From CAZTWC01 sp964617105 [NCBI: uncultured Myxococcia bacterium] (lineage in GTDB: Bacteria > CAZTWC01), in NCBI GenBank assembly GCA_964617105.1, contig CAZTWC010000038.1, positions 1-8,030 of the forward strand: 8,030 nt of DNA, given 5' to 3'. Below the pieces are notes generated by a model. The model was not told where the DNA came from and did no database searches. It was given only the letters and a program-made list of their open reading frames with translations. Position numbers and translations under genes: made by a program. Every line of letters starts with the position of its first letter. Position 1 is the stretch's first letter. Positions 6,985 through 8,030 of this stretch are shown here, piece after piece.

Positions 6985-8030
6985 TCAATCCTCCCGTAAG
7001 GCCGCTTTTTCAGCAGCATCTCTCTGGCGCATATAGAGAGCGCCAGACACACATTTTTTTACGCATATAGAGCAGCCAATGCATCGGGAAGGATCGGTTT
7101 TAGGTATTTTATCATTATCCAAAGATACCGCCAAATAGGGACAGCGGGTGCAGTTGCCGCAAGAGATGCATAGATCTCCATTAACACAGGATACTTTTTT
7201 GTCTGCCGGTAACTCCATAAAGTCAGCAATGGGGTTGGGTAAGGCTCTACCTATCAACTGGGATACCGACTCAATGCCCCGCTGCTGGAGAAGGTGACTG
7301 AGGCCGGAGCACAACTCGTGGATAATATCATACCCATATTTCATGGCCAAAGTGCAAAACTGCACGGTGCTGGCGCCCAAAGCCAGGAAATTGGCCGCAG
7401 CCAGATAATCCATGGGACCGCCGTTTCCGGAAATGGTCACGCCCAGAGGGGCGGCATTGGCCAGGGTCATGTAACTGATGGGGGTAATGCCGTCACCGCT
7501 CATCCCAACCACGATCCCCGGGTCCCACCCAGGTTGACCGCTATCGCCAGCTCCCTTGTCATCTCTACGAAAGGCCAGGCTGGGAAAAGAGTTAGCCAGG
7601 GTAACACCGGCCTTTTTATCAGGAAAACCGGCCAGGGTTTGGTTAACCGCCATTATAATCGGCTTAATGGAGGTCACCGCCCCGGTCATCTTGAACAGTT
7701 TAGGTACCTGGGGTTGGGAGGCTTCCATTATCCAGCCAATAATTTTGGCAGTCAAAGCAGCATTCTGGGAGACAATATCTCCTTCGGTGCCGTCCCCGCC
7801 CTGAGGACAAGAGAGACTGTATTCAATACTCATGGCGCCGGCGTCTTCCAACATTCTGGTATTCTCTTGCCAGATTTGTCTATCGGCCTGGTCGTCACCG
7901 GTCACCGGACCGCCGGTAGACGCTATGGTCAGCCGGTCTGGGTATTTTTCCACCAACTGTTCCACCTCCCGGCAAATCCGATCTAGAGGATGTCCTGAGA
8001 CATTATCGCAATTAGCATAGGTCAGCCGGT
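6985..8030 (-). CDS. PreA-like dihydropyrimidine/dihydroorotate dehydrogenase-family FMN protein with C-terminal [4Fe-4S] ferredoxin domain, 5'-truncated
   Basis: Flavin and iron-sulfur reductase subunit. The frame is open to the window edge (347 visible residues). The GTG at 7965 is internal: upstream codons read TYANCDNVSGHPLDRICREVE, matching the region before PreA's YPDR.IAS, so about 60 residues are missing. Visible: FMN TIM barrel with the catalytic-Cys loop SLSCPQGGDG (Cys at 7807-7809), FKMTG with the FMN-binding Lys, VTLANS, and ISGNGGPMDYLAAANFLALG followed by VQFCTLAMKYGYDI, very like PreA. The C-terminal ferredoxin has Cys at 7168-7170, 7159-7161, 7150-7152 and 7141-7143 (CX2CX2CX2CP) and a standard CX2CX2CX3C from 7083 to 7051. 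PreA needs the NAD(P)H-oxidising PreT, and E. coli YgfK joins related parts in one chain; no such partner is visible here, so it may lie beyond 8030. The active-site loop lacks the HGMxER of true dihydropyrimidine dehydrogenases, so a different reducible ring, perhaps an oxopurine, is likely (inference). Confidence 0.88.
   Translation of the reverse strand, partial: RLTYANCDNVSGHPLDRICREVEQLVEKYPDRLTIASTGGPVTGDDQADRQIWQENTRMLEDAGAMSIEYSLSCPQGGDGTEGDIVSQNAALTAKIIGWIMEASQPQVPKLFKMTGAVTSIKPIIMAVNQTLAGFPDKKAGVTLANSFPSLAFRRDDKGAGDSGQPGWDPGIVVGMSGDGITPISYMTLANAAPLGVTISGNGGPMDYLAAANFLALGASTVQFCTLAMKYGYDIIHELCSGLSHLLQQRGIESVSQLIGRALPNPIADFMELPADKKVSCVNGDLCISCGNCTRCPYLAVSLDNDKIPKTDPSRCIGCSICVKKCVSGALYMRQRDAAEKAALRED

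Noticed and set aside
7963-7965. GTG at 7965 as the start of the PreA-like gene
   Set aside because: The frame stays open to 8030 and the upstream residues match the PreA family, so this is an internal Val codon.
7294-7986. 230-codon + strand reading frame antisense to the PreA-like gene
   Set aside because: It is entirely opposite a well-conserved coding sequence, and its translation is Gly/His/Gln-rich without domain features; a shadow of codon bias.
7927-8030. 11-base repeat GGTCAGCCGGT at 7927-7937 and 8020-8030
   Set aside because: Both copies encode Arg-Leu-Thr in the same frame 31 codons apart; most likely coincidental codon use.

Overview
The window is almost entirely protein coding. 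It holds the 3' end of rarA on the + strand and, convergent to it, a tightly packed six-gene block on the - strand (8030 down to 1050). That block combines a PreA-like flavin/iron-sulfur reductase, an SsnA-type amidohydrolase, a three-subunit molybdenum hydroxylase of the xanthine dehydrogenase family, and its XdhC maturation factor. I see no RNA gene, mobile element, CRISPR array or gene-free stretch above 70 bases. No promoter is visible: the - strand operon and rarA both begin outside the window.

Layout in transcription order on the - strand: 8030-6985 PreA-like subunit (N-terminus cut by the window edge); 6920-5592 SsnA-like aminohydrolase; 5581-3254 molybdopterin subunit; 3218-2766 [2Fe-2S] subunit; 2761-1976 XdhC maturation factor; 1967-1050 FAD subunit. 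Gaps are 64, 10, 35, 4 and 8 bases. In two places the ribosome binding site overlaps the preceding stop codon, which supports one co-transcribed unit. Its last stop codon lies 9 bases from the rarA stop codon.

How the genes may work together (inference): the hydroxylase keeps the Glu and Arg that hold purines in bovine xanthine oxidoreductase. SsnA and a PreA/YgfK-type reductase are found together with a xanthine dehydrogenase homologue in the E. coli ygfK-ssnA-ygfM-xdhD cluster, which is linked to anaerobic purine and uric acid breakdown. A reasonable model is that the Mo enzyme changes the purine oxidation state, the PreA-like enzyme reduces the ring, as PreTA does for uracil, and SsnA opens the ring or deaminates it hydrolytically. 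The substrate cannot be read from sequence, and the catalytic loop of the PreA-like protein differs from that of true dihydropyrimidine dehydrogenases.

Organism: bacterial. The ferredoxin-type reductase and heterotrimeric Mo hydroxylase suggest an anaerobe or facultative anaerobe, plausibly a clostridial-type Bacillota, but no taxonomic marker is present and this is low confidence.
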